64,000 bases of DNA from Cylindrospermum sp. FACHB-282 (GCF_014697195.1 NZ_JACJRJ010000001.1:1-64000); one strand, 5' to 3'. Counted from the first letter of the stretch, positions 16,980-26,062 are shown. Notes: generated by a model from the letters alone, not told the origin. Numbers and translations are program-made.

Positions 16980-18152
16980 TTAATATTCTGGAACGGAAGA
17001 ATCTACTTCACGACTCCAAGCGGTGATTCCACCTTTGACGTTTGTGCCGACAATTCCGGCTTCTTTGAGAATACCCAAGGCTTTGGCAGAACGTCCACCC
17101 ATTTTACAATGAGCAATTAAGCGGTGTCCGTTGAGTAATTCTTTGACTTTAGCAACGCCTCCCCCGTTTTCAATATCGGGTAAGGGTACTAGTATGGAAC
17201 CGGGAATTTTGGCAATTTCGTATTCATGGGGGTTGCGGACATCCAACAGTACAAAATCTTTTGCACCGCTATCCAGCAATTGCTTCAACTCCACCACTGT
17301 CATTTCTTGAATTTCCATTTGCTGTTTTGCTTCCTCTGCTTGTGCTTGGGGAATACCGCAGAATTGTTCATAGTCTATTAGCTTTTCAATTACTGGGCGG
17401 ATGGGGTTAGGACGCAGCTTTAACTCCCGGAATTTCATTTCTAAGGCGTTGTATAGCAGCAAGCGTCCGCTGAGGGTATTACCGTTACCAAGAATAATTT
17501 TGACTGTTTCCGTCGCTTGGATAATACCAATCATTCCCGGTAAAATTCCTAGTACTCCACCTTCTGCACAGGAGGGAACCATTCCTGGTGGTGGTGGTTC
17601 GGGATATAAGTCACGATAATTTGGCCCGCCTTCGTAGTTAAATACGGTGGCTTGTCCTTCAAAGCGGAAAATGGAACCGTAGACGTTGGGTTTGTTTAGC
17701 AATACGCAAGCGTCGTTGACTAGATACCTGGTGGGGAAGTTGTCGGTTCCATCAACAACGATGTCGTAAGGACGAATGATATCGAGGGCGTTTTCTGAAC
17801 TCAGACGAGTTTCGTACAAATCAACCTGACAATAGGGGTTAATTTCGTGAATGCGGTTTTTCGCTGATTCAATTTTGGGTTTACCTACCCAGGATGTACC
17901 GTGAATGACTTGGCGTTGCAGGTTGGAGGTATCGACGATATCGAAATCTACAATTCCAATGCGTCCCACACCGGCTGCTGCTAAATATAACAGCAGCGGT
18001 GCACCTAGTCCACCTGTGCCAATACACAAGACACTGGCTGCTTTCAGGCGTTTTTGTCCTTCCACTCCCACTTCCGGCAAAATCAAGTGGCGGGAGTAGC
18101 GTTCGTAATCGTCTTTGTTCAACTGGATTTCATCCAGATTGGGATTGAGCAT
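16980..18152 (-). CDS. moeB: MoeB/ThiF-type adenylyltransferase fused to a rhodanese domain (MoeZ-like)
   Basis: This 390-residue protein is an E1-like enzyme that adenylates the C-terminus of ubiquitin-fold sulfur carriers (MoaD, ThiS or CysO type), with a C-terminal rhodanese that supplies sulfur. The nucleotide loop is GTGGLGAPLLLYLAAAGVG (near 46-64), the catalytic-cysteine segment is MVPSCAEGGVLG (near 195), and the rhodanese active cysteine is in AHCKMGGRS (near 348). The zinc-binding CxxC pairs of E. coli MoeB are not seen. It is preceded, 66 bases upstream and in the same direction, by a JAMM metallopeptidase, the usual partner in MoeZ/Mec+-like systems. Role in molybdopterin, thiamine or cysteine synthesis cannot be separated here. 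Confidence 0.92.
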   Translation of the reverse strand: MLNPNLDEIQLNKDDYERYSRHLILPEVGVEGQKRLKAASVLCIGTGGLGAPLLLYLAAAGVGRIGIVDFDIVDTSNLQRQVIHGTSWVGKPKIESAKNRIHEINPYCQVDLYETRLSSENALDIIRPYDIVVDGTDNFPTRYLVNDACVLLNKPNVYGSIFRFEGQATVFNYEGGPNYRDLYPEPPPPGMVPSCAEGGVLGILPGMIGIIQATETVKIILGNGNTLSGRLLLYNALEMKFRELKLRPNPIRPVIEKLIDYEQFCGIPQAQAEEAKQQMEIQEMTVVELKQLLDSGAKDFVLLDVRNPHEYEIAKIPGSILVPLPDIENGGGVAKVKELLNGHRLIAHCKMGGRSAKALGILKEAGIVGTNVKGGITAWSREVDSSVPEY

Positions 18153-18218
18153 TTTCTGTTTTGATGTCGCAGTTAGGAGTATTAATGGTAACCAAAAAAG
18201 ATATCCGTTGTTAATTGT

Positions 18219-18686
18219 TCAATTTATGTATTCGATTGTTTCGGCTTGGAACTGGTGACTATCATCTAAAGTCCAGCTTTGGAGTTCGCCTGCTTTTCTG
18301 TTTTGGACGGATATTATTATATATGAGTATTCTGTCCATGCATATAGCCTGTCCCATTCTGAGGGAATAGCGGGATAATCTGGATGGGAGTGGTAGATGC
18401 CAATGATATTTAGGTTACGGTTTCTGGCGTCCCTTTGAGTTTGTAACATGATTTGGGGCGCGATCGCATATCTTCTTCTGGTACTATATTCTCTGGGGTC
18501 ATGGGCAAAATCTGCCGCTTCTGTATTCCAAGCGTTTACTGTGGGGATTACTTCCACTACAGTTTTACACCCACTAGCCAGAGAACCAAGCATTATCCCA
18601 CAGCACTCCTCCGGGTAGATGCTTTCGGCATGGGTGCGGATAATTTGCCGATGTTCTGGGAGGAGTTTGATTCGCGCTGCATTCAT
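18219..18686 (-). CDS. M67 family metallopeptidase (JAMM/MPN+ protease, Mec-like)
   Basis: This protein of about 155 residues has the JAMM zinc motif HSHPDYPAIPSEWD (near 101-114; H-x-H-x10-D) and an upstream glutamate in YPEECCGIMLG. Bacterial JAMM proteases of this type cleave the sulfur carrier or its amino-acid adduct, as Mec+ does for CysO. The ATG at 18686 shares its A with the TGA of the upstream gene (TGATG), implying translational coupling. The MoeB-rhodanese gene follows. A small ubiquitin-like partner is not in this window. Confidence 0.9.
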   Translation of the reverse strand: MNAARIKLLPEHRQIIRTHAESIYPEECCGIMLGSLASGCKTVVEVIPTVNAWNTEAADFAHDPREYSTRRRYAIAPQIMLQTQRDARNRNLNIIGIYHSHPDYPAIPSEWDRLYAWTEYSYIIISVQNRKAGELQSWTLDDSHQFQAETIEYIN

Positions 18687-19045
18687 CAAAAATTCCGGCT
18701 TTGCTCGTCAATGAAGGATTCCAGCAGGTCTTTGACTTCTACTACACTGCTGATGAGGCGATCGTAATCTGATGAGTCGAGCAGATTTAACTCAAAACAA
18801 AGCAGCAGGTGATATTCTACCTCAATCGTGGAATCATTTGCCGATTCCAAAAAATCTAATTGTTCTTCTGGATATTGGCGATCGCATCCCTGAGCTATTT
18901 TAATCGGTATCGCCGCACAGGCTAAACGAATTTGTTGTGTTAACCCCAGTAATTCCTCTTCTGGAAAACTTTTGGTCACCTCATAAACTGCAACTGTCAG
19001 TTCATGAGCTTTTTCCCATGCTTTGATTTCTCTGAAGTCTGTCAT
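18686..19045 (-). CDS. Four-helix-bundle protein (23S rRNA IVP family)
   Basis: This 119-residue all-helical protein starts MTDFREIKAWEKAHELTVAVYE and continues with SFPEEELLGLTQQIRLACAAIPIKIAQG, the signature of the 'four helix bundle / 23S rRNA intervening sequence protein' family. Despite that name most members are encoded outside rRNA genes and have no known function. The start at 19045 matches family starts; an extension to 19084 would run through an interspersed hairpin repeat (19073-19095). The stop overlaps the JAMM gene start by one base. Confidence 0.88.
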   Translation of the reverse strand: MTDFREIKAWEKAHELTVAVYEVTKSFPEEELLGLTQQIRLACAAIPIKIAQGCDRQYPEEQLDFLESANDSTIEVEYHLLLCFELNLLDSSDYDRLISSVVEVKDLLESFIDEQSRNF

Positions 19046-19205
19046 TATGATGCTCGTATCCTTGATATCTGATAGGGTGAGCAATGCCCACCCTACTACT
19101 ATGCCACTAATTTTTGTGTGCGTCTCTCAAGCTAGCTACTCACATTAAATAGCCACATAGTTATTTCATTTCTTTACATTTTTATTTACAAAAACCCATC
19201 TCATC

Positions 19206-19943
19206 TCAAGCTACCAAGGTAACTTTTCCAGTAGCCAAGTCATAACGACCACCAGCAATTTTAAGTTTGCCTTCCTTGATTAAACTTCTTAAAATAGTTG
19301 AGCTTTCAGCCAATCTTTCGGCTTGATATTGAACATTGGCAATGACAGAATTATCTTCTATATTACCAGTTTTGCTTCTAGCATTTTCTACCGCAGGTTT
19401 GATTTCTTCCACAAAGGAGCTAATTCTTCCAGGGAGAGGATCACCTTTGACAGCAGCGGAGACTGCACCACATTTAGAATGACCCAGAACTAGGATTAAT
19501 TGGGCACCCAATACAGCTGTGCCAAATTCCAAACTACCTATAGCCTCTGGAGAAACGACATTACCAGCCACTCGCACAACAAATAAATCTCCAAGACCTT
19601 GATCAAAAATCATTTCTGCGGGTACTCTAGAATCAGCACAACCTAATACAGCTGCAAACGGATATTGGGCTACGGAAGTTTCTTGTAAACGCAACTTTGA
19701 TTGGTTGGGGTTGAGACGTTTCCCATTAACAAACCGTTGATTACCCTCTACCAGACTTTTCAAAGCAGCTTGAGGAGTAACAGGTTGAGGTTTCACAGCG
19801 GTAGATGGGTTATCTGCAATAGCTGGTTCTCCTTTCCACAGTACAGTGCCAGCAGCAGCAGTAGCACCAATGCCGATACTACCCACACCTGCTAATTTTA
19901 AGAAATTACGACGCCCAACAAATCCATTAATACGACTCATCAA
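19206..19943 (-). CDS. Beta-carbonic anhydrase with Tat signal peptide
   Basis: This 245-residue enzyme interconverts CO2 and bicarbonate. Zinc ligands are visible in LGCADSRVPAEMIFD (Cys near 98, Asp, Arg) and LVLGHSKCGAV (His and Cys near 155). The N-terminus GRRNFLKLAGVGSIGIGATAAAG is a twin-arginine signal, so the folded enzyme is predicted to be exported, like the cyanobacterial EcaB type, and not carboxysomal. A periplasmic or thylakoid-lumen role in inorganic carbon supply is likely but unproven. The gene is monocistronic as far as can be seen. Confidence 0.92.
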   Translation of the reverse strand: MMSRINGFVGRRNFLKLAGVGSIGIGATAAAGTVLWKGEPAIADNPSTAVKPQPVTPQAALKSLVEGNQRFVNGKRLNPNQSKLRLQETSVAQYPFAAVLGCADSRVPAEMIFDQGLGDLFVVRVAGNVVSPEAIGSLEFGTAVLGAQLILVLGHSKCGAVSAAVKGDPLPGRISSFVEEIKPAVENARSKTGNIEDNSVIANVQYQAERLAESSTILRSLIKEGKLKIAGGRYDLATGKVTLVA

Positions 19944-20617
19944 TCTACCTCCAGGGGAATAAGCAAATTTGATACGAAGTTGCTTGTATACCTAATTAAG
20001 TTATATCCTTACCCCCAACTATGGTTGAGCAGGTAAGGAGCAGTTAAAGTATGGCTGCAACAGAGTAACAAAAAAACTATGTTATTTACTGGAATATACC
20101 AAACTATAGTATTCATAGTTAAATTGTTTTATATGAAAAAATTATCGTTTCCTAAGAGGTTTCTCTATGGTTTCCTAAGGATATCCAGTCATGGGTAATA
20201 CCAATTCAAAATTCACTCATAGAGCCTACGGCACACTAGGCTGTCTTGGCAGATCCTCTGAAAGAGGCACAAAATTCAAAATTCCGTTAACTCTACTCAT
20301 TAACCCACCTGACAAAAGCTCCCTTATTGCCAGGAAGATATCAGAATCATGGAAGATTTAAGAGTAAGTTTTTACACAGTTTAAGAATCATTTAATCTTT
20401 TGCTTAAATAAAAAATAATATATTGACAATATAGCTTATCTTCAAATAGTAAACGTCTAGAAAAATTCCCCTCTTGCGTTCTTCTCCGCGCCTTTGCGCC
20501 TTTGCGTGAGACAAAAAAAATCCTCTAAAAACTAAAACCACCAACAAAAATATATTTTTATCGGTCGTTTAGTTAAATAACATCTCGGAAACGGTGCGTT
20601 CCTAACGCACCCTACGG
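19944..20617. other. Long intergenic region with interspersed repeats
   Basis: No gene is evident. It is very AT-rich around 20040-20160 and 20380-20460. Elements seen are ATAGAGCCTACGGCACACTAGGCTG (20219-20243), a CGCCTTTGCGCCTTTGCG tract (20487-20507) and the palindrome at 20593-20611. Confidence 0.6.
20593..20611. repeat. GGTGCGTT-N3-AACGCACC palindrome, copy 1
   Basis: A perfect 8-bp stem with loop CCT sits 7 bases beyond the stop of the ABC ATPase gene. The same palindrome (loop CCC) occurs at 42724-42742, again touching a gene end. Confidence 0.8.
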
Positions 20618-21346
20618 TTAATGTGCTTTACCGGCACCTAAATATAATTCTCCCACTTTGGGATCATGCAATAATTCTTGTCCTGGGCCAGAGATGGCAT
20701 CACGTCCTGATTCTAATACATAACCGCGATTAGCCATTTCTAAAGCTTTACGGGCATTTTGTTCTACCAAAACGATCGCAGTTCCCCCTTGATTAACTTG
20801 CTTAATTTGCTCAAATACTTGCGTTACCAAGATGGGGGATAAAGCGGCAGAAGGTTCATCTAACAGCAGTAAACTGGGTTCTAGCATCAAAGCTTTACCC
20901 ATCGCTAACATTTGGCGTTCCCCACCGGAGAGAGTACCTGCACGTTGACGACGGCGATCGCTTAATCTAGGAAACATGGTAAAGATTTTGTCTTTTAGGG
21001 GTTTCAGGGGAATATTCCGGACAAAAGCCCCCATTTCTAGGTTTTCTTCCACTGTGAGAGAGGGAAAAACGTTGGCTATTTGCGGTACATAGCACATTCC
21101 CCGTTGCACAATTTGGTTGGACTTTAAACCAGCAATATTTTCGCCTTTGAAGGTAATTGTGCCTGTGTGGGGGGTCAAAAGCCCAAAAATGGTTTTTGCT
21201 AAGGTAGATTTGCCGGCACCGTTGGGGCCAATTACTGTTACCAGTTCCCCTGATTCAACCCGAAAATTTACGCCTTGTAAGATATCTACATCTTTAATAT
21301 ATCCGGCATGGACGTTTTGAACTTCTAATAAATAGTTATTAGTCAT
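20618..21346 (-). CDS. Branched-chain/neutral amino-acid ABC transporter ATPase (LivF/NatE-like)
   Basis: This ATPase of about 242 residues has Walker A GPNGAGKST (near 41), signature LSGGERQML (near 141), Walker B LLLLDEPSAALSP and the H-loop region IVLVEQNARKALEMA. The short C-terminal end without a regulatory domain fits the LivF/NatE subfamily, which powers uptake of hydrophobic amino acids; a urea ATPase (UrtE) is less likely. ATG at 21346 is chosen because the extra 24 residues of the longer frame are translated heptamer repeats. No Shine-Dalgarno is seen, the leader being pure repeat. Permease genes are not adjacent. Confidence 0.88.
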   Translation of the reverse strand: MTNNYLLEVQNVHAGYIKDVDILQGVNFRVESGELVTVIGPNGAGKSTLAKTIFGLLTPHTGTITFKGENIAGLKSNQIVQRGMCYVPQIANVFPSLTVEENLEMGAFVRNIPLKPLKDKIFTMFPRLSDRRRQRAGTLSGGERQMLAMGKALMLEPSLLLLDEPSAALSPILVTQVFEQIKQVNQGGTAIVLVEQNARKALEMANRGYVLESGRDAISGPGQELLHDPKVGELYLGAGKAH

Positions 21347-21450
21347 AGGTGATAGGTGATAGGTGATAGGTAATAGGTAATAGGTGATAGGTAATAGGTG
21401 ATTGATTTCTATTACCAATTACCAATTACCCATTACCCATTACCCGTTAA
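21347..21450. repeat. Heptamer tandem repeats upstream of the ABC ATPase
   Basis: The tract is AGGTGAT/AGGTAAT units to about 21402, then ATTACCA/ATTACCC units to 21446, which fill the entire space between the ferredoxin stop and the ATPase start. Confidence 0.9.
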
Positions 21451-21451
21451 T

Positions 21452-21679
21452 TTATTCGGTTATTTTTTGCAATTCGGGTCGTTCTTCTGGGAGGATTGCT
21501 CCTTCAACTGGGCAAACTTGGAGACAAATACCACAGTCGATACAGGTGGCAAAGTCAATCCAAAACCAATCGGTTCCTTTGACGTTTTTACCTGGGCCAG
21601 GATGAATGCAAGCTACAGGACAGGCAGATTCGCAGTCAGCGACACCTTCACAAACATCAGTAACAATCGTGTGCGGCAT
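21452..21679 (-). CDS. Ferredoxin with two Fe-S cluster motifs
   Basis: This 75-residue electron carrier has one cysteine set in VCEGVADCESACPVACI (C-x5-C-x3-C-x3-C) and a classical 4Fe-4S set in CIDCGICLQVCP (C-x2-C-x2-C-x3-C-P). Such small 4Fe-4S ferredoxins serve unknown redox partners in cyanobacteria. It lies 59 bases downstream of hisZ on the same strand and could be co-transcribed. Whether it binds two 4Fe-4S or a 3Fe/4Fe pair cannot be decided from sequence. Confidence 0.9.
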   Translation of the reverse strand: MPHTIVTDVCEGVADCESACPVACIHPGPGKNVKGTDWFWIDFATCIDCGICLQVCPVEGAILPEERPELQKITE

Positions 21680-21738
21680 ATTCTCGATTCCCTCTCTTCT
21701 GCATCAGTTTCTAGCCTAACAATTAGCCGTGTTACGTT

Positions 21739-22950
21739 TTAGTGCAATGGTTCAATTGTTGGTACACCATCAGGTTTGATCCAGGCAATTTGGGCAATTT
21801 GGCGATCGCGTGCATATTTATGGATAGCTTGTGCATCTCTTCCCCCCAAGTCAATTTCTACTCGTACCAACTCGGTAGAAGCTCGCAGTTTTTGGGCATA
21901 GGCAAAGGCGGCAGCGTTAGCACTTGCTGTCTCTGGTACTACCAACCAGTTGCTAGCTGGGATTGCTTGGGGTAATTGCTGAGTAGACGAGAGTACTTGG
22001 TATAAATCCTCAATATTGAGTCCAAAACCAATTCCGGGGATATTTTCTCCTTGGGGATGATATAGCCCCAAAAGTTGGTCATAGCGACCACCTCGCCCTA
22101 AAACCTGAGCTTGGTTTTCTGTGTGACTGACGACTTCAAACACGATGCCAGTGTAGTAATCTATGGTTTGGATCAGGCTGAGGTCAAGGATGAGGGGGAA
22201 TTTTTTCTCTGATTCTAGTAACTCTACTAGGGATTTGAGATTATTTACCGCTGCTTGCTGCTCTGTGTCTAGATTCAAGCTGCTGACTTGTTGCAAGACA
22301 TCTGCACTGTTGCCTCGCAGATCCAACATGATTCTGGCACGTTGGCGTAATTCATCGTCGAGGGGTAGAGTATCTATGGTAATCCGGTCGAGATGTGCGA
22401 TCGCCTGACGTACTTTACCTTGTAGATGAGCGGGAAAGGCATTGAGAAGCGATCGGGTAATTCCCGCTTCACCTAAGATTAAATGCCAATCCTGCAAACC
22501 CAATGCGAATAAACAATCTGCTACCAACAACAGCACTTCTGCATTTGCCAGCAATCCCCCAGTCCCCAACAACTCCACCCCAGCTTGATAATACTCTTGC
22601 TGGCGATTATGCCTACTTTCCCAGTTACGGCGAAATACATTGGCATTGTAGTACAGCCGTTGGGGATAAGTGACACCTGCCATCCGCGTCACAACGGTAC
22701 GAGCAATGGAAGCTGTCAGTTCTGGACGCAACCCCAATTCTTGATCTTGGGCATTTTGCAGTTGAATCACCATCTGGCGCACAATTGCTTCACCTGCCAT
22801 TAGGGTATCCATACGCTCCAAGGTTGAGGTGATAATCCTGTGATATCCCCAACGATGAAACACTTGCTGTAACCTTTCTTCAATCCAGCGTTTTTGAGTC
22901 ACATCTAAGGGCAATAAATCCCTAGCTCCCGCTGCTGGTTGATACACCAT
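21739..22950 (-). CDS. hisZ: ATP phosphoribosyltransferase regulatory subunit HisZ
   Basis: HisZ is a catalytically inactive paralogue of histidyl-tRNA synthetase that activates the short form of HisG in the first step of histidine synthesis. The 403 residues carry class II synthetase-like segments (GARDLLPLDVTQKRWIEERL; LRPELTASIARTV; YYTGIVFEV; LGRGGRYDQLLG), and the length is nearer to HisZ than to HisS with its anticodon domain. Its ATG overlaps the stop of the J-domain gene (TAATG), so the two are translationally coupled. Confidence 0.92.
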   Translation of the reverse strand: MVYQPAAGARDLLPLDVTQKRWIEERLQQVFHRWGYHRIITSTLERMDTLMAGEAIVRQMVIQLQNAQDQELGLRPELTASIARTVVTRMAGVTYPQRLYYNANVFRRNWESRHNRQQEYYQAGVELLGTGGLLANAEVLLLVADCLFALGLQDWHLILGEAGITRSLLNAFPAHLQGKVRQAIAHLDRITIDTLPLDDELRQRARIMLDLRGNSADVLQQVSSLNLDTEQQAAVNNLKSLVELLESEKKFPLILDLSLIQTIDYYTGIVFEVVSHTENQAQVLGRGGRYDQLLGLYHPQGENIPGIGFGLNIEDLYQVLSSTQQLPQAIPASNWLVVPETASANAAAFAYAQKLRASTELVRVEIDLGGRDAQAIHKYARDRQIAQIAWIKPDGVPTIEPLH

Positions 22951-23921
22951 TATTTTTTCTTCCCACCAAACAAACCACCAAACAAACCGCCACCTCCAGT
23001 ATTATCTGGCTGCTTACCTCCATTTTTTGGAGATGAATTCACCTGACTAGCACCGGATTGTCTCCCTAAAGCCTTTTCTATTTTGGGTATCCATTCCAAA
23101 GCTGATTCGTCTTTAGGGTTTAATTTCAGGGCGTTGTCAAAGTGAATTTTTGCCATTTTCAACTGATTTTGCCGTAAATAGACCATTGCAATCAAGCTAT
23201 GGCTACGACTATTTTTCGGCTCTAGTTTCAGGGCGTCCTGTAATTCTACTTTGGCTTGGGCTAATTGGTTTTTATCAATTAAGGTTTGAGCGCGGCGGAT
23301 GTACTGTTCAGCTGCTGAGTCTTCTTTAGGTAGTGCTGCTGGTGGTGGTGGTGCTAGATTTTTGGCTGCATTTGGCGTTGTCGTACTGGGGTTAATTTTG
23401 GCTGGGGGTGTTGACCCTGCCAATGATTGGCCAGCAATCCGCATTAAGTAGACTAAATTTAACTCACTAATTTGGGCAATGACTTGCGGCACTTGCTGCA
23501 ACGCATCAAATTGAGTTTCAGCAATTTTAGCGATCGCACTTTTATAGAAAAGATCGATATTGGGAGCATTAGCTAATTGCTTGGCCAAGTTGCTGTGCAG
23601 TTCCACCGCCGATGATTCTTGTACTAGGCGCTTGCCCATTTGCGACAAAACTAGGATGTATTCGGTGCGAGTGCGTTCCAAAGAAAGTTTTTCATAAGCT
23701 GGGTTAACCAGCTTAGATAACAATTCACTGGATAGCTGTTTTTCAGCTTCACTCGCAGCAACACGGCTATCAGGGTGCAAGCGACGGGCAATACTGAGAT
23801 AGCGTTTGCGGATATCTTTGACATCCGCATCAACTGCAACGCACAAAACTGCGTGATGGTCTATGAAATCATATTTAAAAAGTCCACGATCTATTCTCAA
23901 AGACATATACAGCTGTTGCAC
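22950..23921 (-). CDS. J-domain and TPR protein
   Basis: This 323-residue protein has an N-terminal J domain with DADVKDIRKRYLSIARRLHPDSR (HPD motif near residue 48), so it can probably stimulate a DnaK. A proline/alanine-rich linker leads to TPR units (SAAEQYIRRAQTLIDKNQLAQAKVELQDALKLEPKNSRSH and the next) and a glycine/lysine-rich end GGGLFGGLFGGKKK. It is not a canonical DnaJ since the zinc domain is missing. Client and partner are unknown. The stop codon overlaps the hisZ start. Confidence 0.88.
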   Translation of the reverse strand: MQQLYMSLRIDRGLFKYDFIDHHAVLCVAVDADVKDIRKRYLSIARRLHPDSRVAASEAEKQLSSELLSKLVNPAYEKLSLERTRTEYILVLSQMGKRLVQESSAVELHSNLAKQLANAPNIDLFYKSAIAKIAETQFDALQQVPQVIAQISELNLVYLMRIAGQSLAGSTPPAKINPSTTTPNAAKNLAPPPPAALPKEDSAAEQYIRRAQTLIDKNQLAQAKVELQDALKLEPKNSRSHSLIAMVYLRQNQLKMAKIHFDNALKLNPKDESALEWIPKIEKALGRQSGASQVNSSPKNGGKQPDNTGGGGLFGGLFGGKKK

Positions 23922-24038
23922 CCAAGGAGCAGTTATATTCTCTCCAGTTTACTTTGCCAGATTAGTCAATTGTTTAGTTGATAACACTGAATTAGCGAGG
24001 TTATAATGATTTATTATTTACTCCGCCATCACCCCTCA

Positions 24039-24848
24039 TTACCAAGTTGAAAGGGGCGGAACTTGCATCAATGCATCACTGAGGCTGTCGTGAAGATGAC
24101 TATTAGTGGCAAGGATTCTACCAGACTCAATTTTGAAGGGAGTACCATCGTAGGCGGTGATTTTACCCCCAGCTTCTTGTAACAAAATCACGCCAGCGGC
24201 GATATCCCAAGGAGCAATACCCCTTTCCCAGTAGCCATCAACACGCCCACAGGCAACATAAGCTAAATCTAGAGATGCTGAACCACCGCGCCTGACTCCT
24301 TGGGTAAGATGGGTGAGGTGACAAAATTCCGCGTAGTTGTTGTCAGATGTTTCGCGGCGATCGTAGGCGAATCCTGTCGTTAGCAAGCTTTTACTCAGTT
24401 CAGCTGTTTGGGAAACCGTGATGGGGCGGCGGTTGCGCGTTGCTCCCAAGCCAGCGGCAGCACGGAATAGTTCATCATGGAAGGGGTCATAAATTACGCC
24501 GACTTGGGGAACGCCATTAATTAACAACCCAATGGAAACGGCAAAACACGGGTATTGATGGGCATAGTTGGTTGTGCCATCTAGGGGATCAATTGCCCAG
24601 AGGTATTCATTATCTTGATTTCCTAATTTACCCGACTCTTCAGCGAGGATAGAGTGTTCAGGAAGATGGCAGTGCAAAACTTCTAAAATCAACTTTTCTG
24701 AAGCTTTATCGGCGGCGGTGACTAAATCACCAGGGCGTCCCTTTTCAATAATTGCCCCTTCTAACTTACCGAAATAATCTTGCAACACGACACCAGCAGC
24801 TAAGGCCGCCTCTGTGGCAATATCTAGAAAAATTTGTAGGTTAGTCAT
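24039..24848 (-). CDS. suhB: Inositol monophosphatase family protein
   Basis: This 269-residue Mg-dependent phosphatase has the family motifs ILAEESGK, WAIDPLDGTTNYAHQYP (near 83-99) and the C-terminal WERGIAPWDIAAGVILLQEAGG. Substrates in this family include inositol phosphate, fructose bisphosphate and histidinol phosphate. The nearness of hisZ makes histidinol-phosphate phosphatase worth considering, but sequence alone cannot separate these. A short TCATTGGTCATTGGTCA repeat lies at its start. Confidence 0.9.
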   Translation of the reverse strand: MTNLQIFLDIATEAALAAGVVLQDYFGKLEGAIIEKGRPGDLVTAADKASEKLILEVLHCHLPEHSILAEESGKLGNQDNEYLWAIDPLDGTTNYAHQYPCFAVSIGLLINGVPQVGVIYDPFHDELFRAAAGLGATRNRRPITVSQTAELSKSLLTTGFAYDRRETSDNNYAEFCHLTHLTQGVRRGGSASLDLAYVACGRVDGYWERGIAPWDIAAGVILLQEAGGKITAYDGTPFKIESGRILATNSHLHDSLSDALMQVPPLSTW

Positions 24849-24908
24849 TGGTCATTGGTCAAACAGGTCAATTGTCCCCCTTCCAGTATCCAGTATTCAG
24901 TCCTATAC

Positions 24909-25421
24909 TTACCGATTCATGCGGCGGAATTGTGCGGGGGTCAGACGCATGGGTTTTGCGGTATTCCAAATTCCTTGCCCCATGAGTCTAGCCCATTGTT
25001 GGGCACGTTCTAAACGCTGGTCATATTTGTGATTAGGCGATCGCCCTACGAATAGTGCATACCCTTGTTTCACTAATTCTTCGTTTAACAATACTTTATC
25101 TTTCCACACATAAGCCAAAGTCCGCCCAATTTTGTCTTGCGCTTCGAGATCAAATTCCAGCACTACGGGTTTTTCTACATTGCCAATCAGCGTTTCTAAC
25201 AGTTGTTTAGCCTCATCTCCCCAAGGACGCTGTCTCACATCTGGGGCATCAATCCCAATTAACCGCACTTGGGAAATCAAATTTGGTTGCTCTGCCATAC
25301 CTAGCACTTCCAAACTTTGTCCACTCACTACCCGCGCTACTTTTACCTGAGCCTGATTTTCTGCTCCCTGATTTTTCGCTTGACAACTCACCAGCAGGAG
25401 CAAGCAAGCTAATATTGCCAT
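24909..25421 (-). CDS. Thermonuclease-family (SNase) lipoprotein
   Basis: This protein of about 170 residues has a staphylococcal nuclease-like core: VRLIGIDAPDVRQRPWGDEAKQLLETLI, then DKIGRTLAYVWKDKVLLNEELVKQGYA. ATG at 25421 gives MAILACLLLLVSCQ, a lipoprotein signal with the lipobox LVSC, so it is probably anchored outside the cytoplasmic membrane. A longer frame starting at 25514 overlaps the ferredoxin gene and would add residues encoded by CGCCCAGACGCC repeats; that start is less likely. Nucleic-acid salvage is a guess. Confidence 0.85.
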   Translation of the reverse strand: MAILACLLLLVSCQAKNQGAENQAQVKVARVVSGQSLEVLGMAEQPNLISQVRLIGIDAPDVRQRPWGDEAKQLLETLIGNVEKPVVLEFDLEAQDKIGRTLAYVWKDKVLLNEELVKQGYALFVGRSPNHKYDQRLERAQQWARLMGQGIWNTAKPMRLTPAQFRRMNR

Positions 25422-25503
25422 GTTTCGCGCCCAGACGCCCAGACGTGCCGCCAAAGTTGGCATTTGCGCCCAGACGCCTAGACGCCAAGGCGCAAACAAA
25501 ACC

Positions 25504-25872
25504 CTATTCCTCATCTAAGGGTAAACCCGCTTTAACTTTCCCCCTACCAAAATAGCGCCCAAATTGGAGTTCATAGACTTCATCTTCGTCTTGTGTCTCT
25601 ACTTCCAAGTCAGAACGGGCATAACTCACACACAGTAGAGCATAACCTTTGCGGCGCAATTCTGGCGACAGTCCAATGGCTTCCGGTTGGTAAATCTCTC
25701 CTGAGATGACTCTGACGGCACAGGTAGTGCAAGCCCCATTACGGCAGGAAAACGGCAGTTCTACCCCTTGGTGTTCGGCAGTGTGCAGGATGTAGCGGTC
25801 TTCGGGTACTTGCAGGGTGTGTATTTTGCCAGTAGCGCGATCGTGAACTTTAATCGTGTATTTCCGATCCAT
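25504..25872 (-). CDS. Plant-type 2Fe-2S ferredoxin with C-terminal extension
   Basis: This 122-residue protein has the 2Fe-2S motif CRNGACTTC (C-x4-C-x2-C, near 43-51) and the distal cysteine in LLCVSYA (near 81). It is longer than photosynthetic ferredoxin I (about 98 residues) by a tail (GRYFGRGKVKAGLPLDEE). It probably serves a special reductase or oxygenase and not linear electron flow; the partner is unknown. Confidence 0.9.
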   Translation of the reverse strand: MDRKYTIKVHDRATGKIHTLQVPEDRYILHTAEHQGVELPFSCRNGACTTCAVRVISGEIYQPEAIGLSPELRRKGYALLCVSYARSDLEVETQDEDEVYELQFGRYFGRGKVKAGLPLDEE

Positions 25873-25975
25873 CTTGATGATTGAAAATGTGGGGTCTCAG
25901 ACTAATTATAAAAATGTCTTCTCTAATCTTTGCATTTTTTTGAATTTCATCGTACAATCGTAAGTCATGGCACCT

Positions 25976-26062
25976 GGAGAGGTGGCCGAGTGGTTGAAGG
26001 CGCAGACCTGGAAAGTCTGTTATGCAGAAATGTATACGAGGGTTCGAATCCCTCCCTCTCCG
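25976..26062 (+). tRNA. tRNA-Ser (GGA)
   Basis: The acceptor stem pairs GGAGAGG (25976) with CCTCTCC (26055-26061), discriminator G. The anticodon stem-loop CAGAC-CTGGAAA-GTCTG gives anticodon GGA. A long class II variable arm (TTATGCAGAAATGTATACGA) and GGTTCGAATCC T arm follow. The length is 87 nt and CCA is not encoded. A T-run (GTTTTAC) directly follows. Confidence 0.97.

Noticed and set aside
20618-21418. Longer N-terminus for the ABC ATPase
   Set aside because: The extra 24 residues (LLPITYYLLPITYHL) are translated heptamer repeats; family similarity begins at the ATG at 21346.
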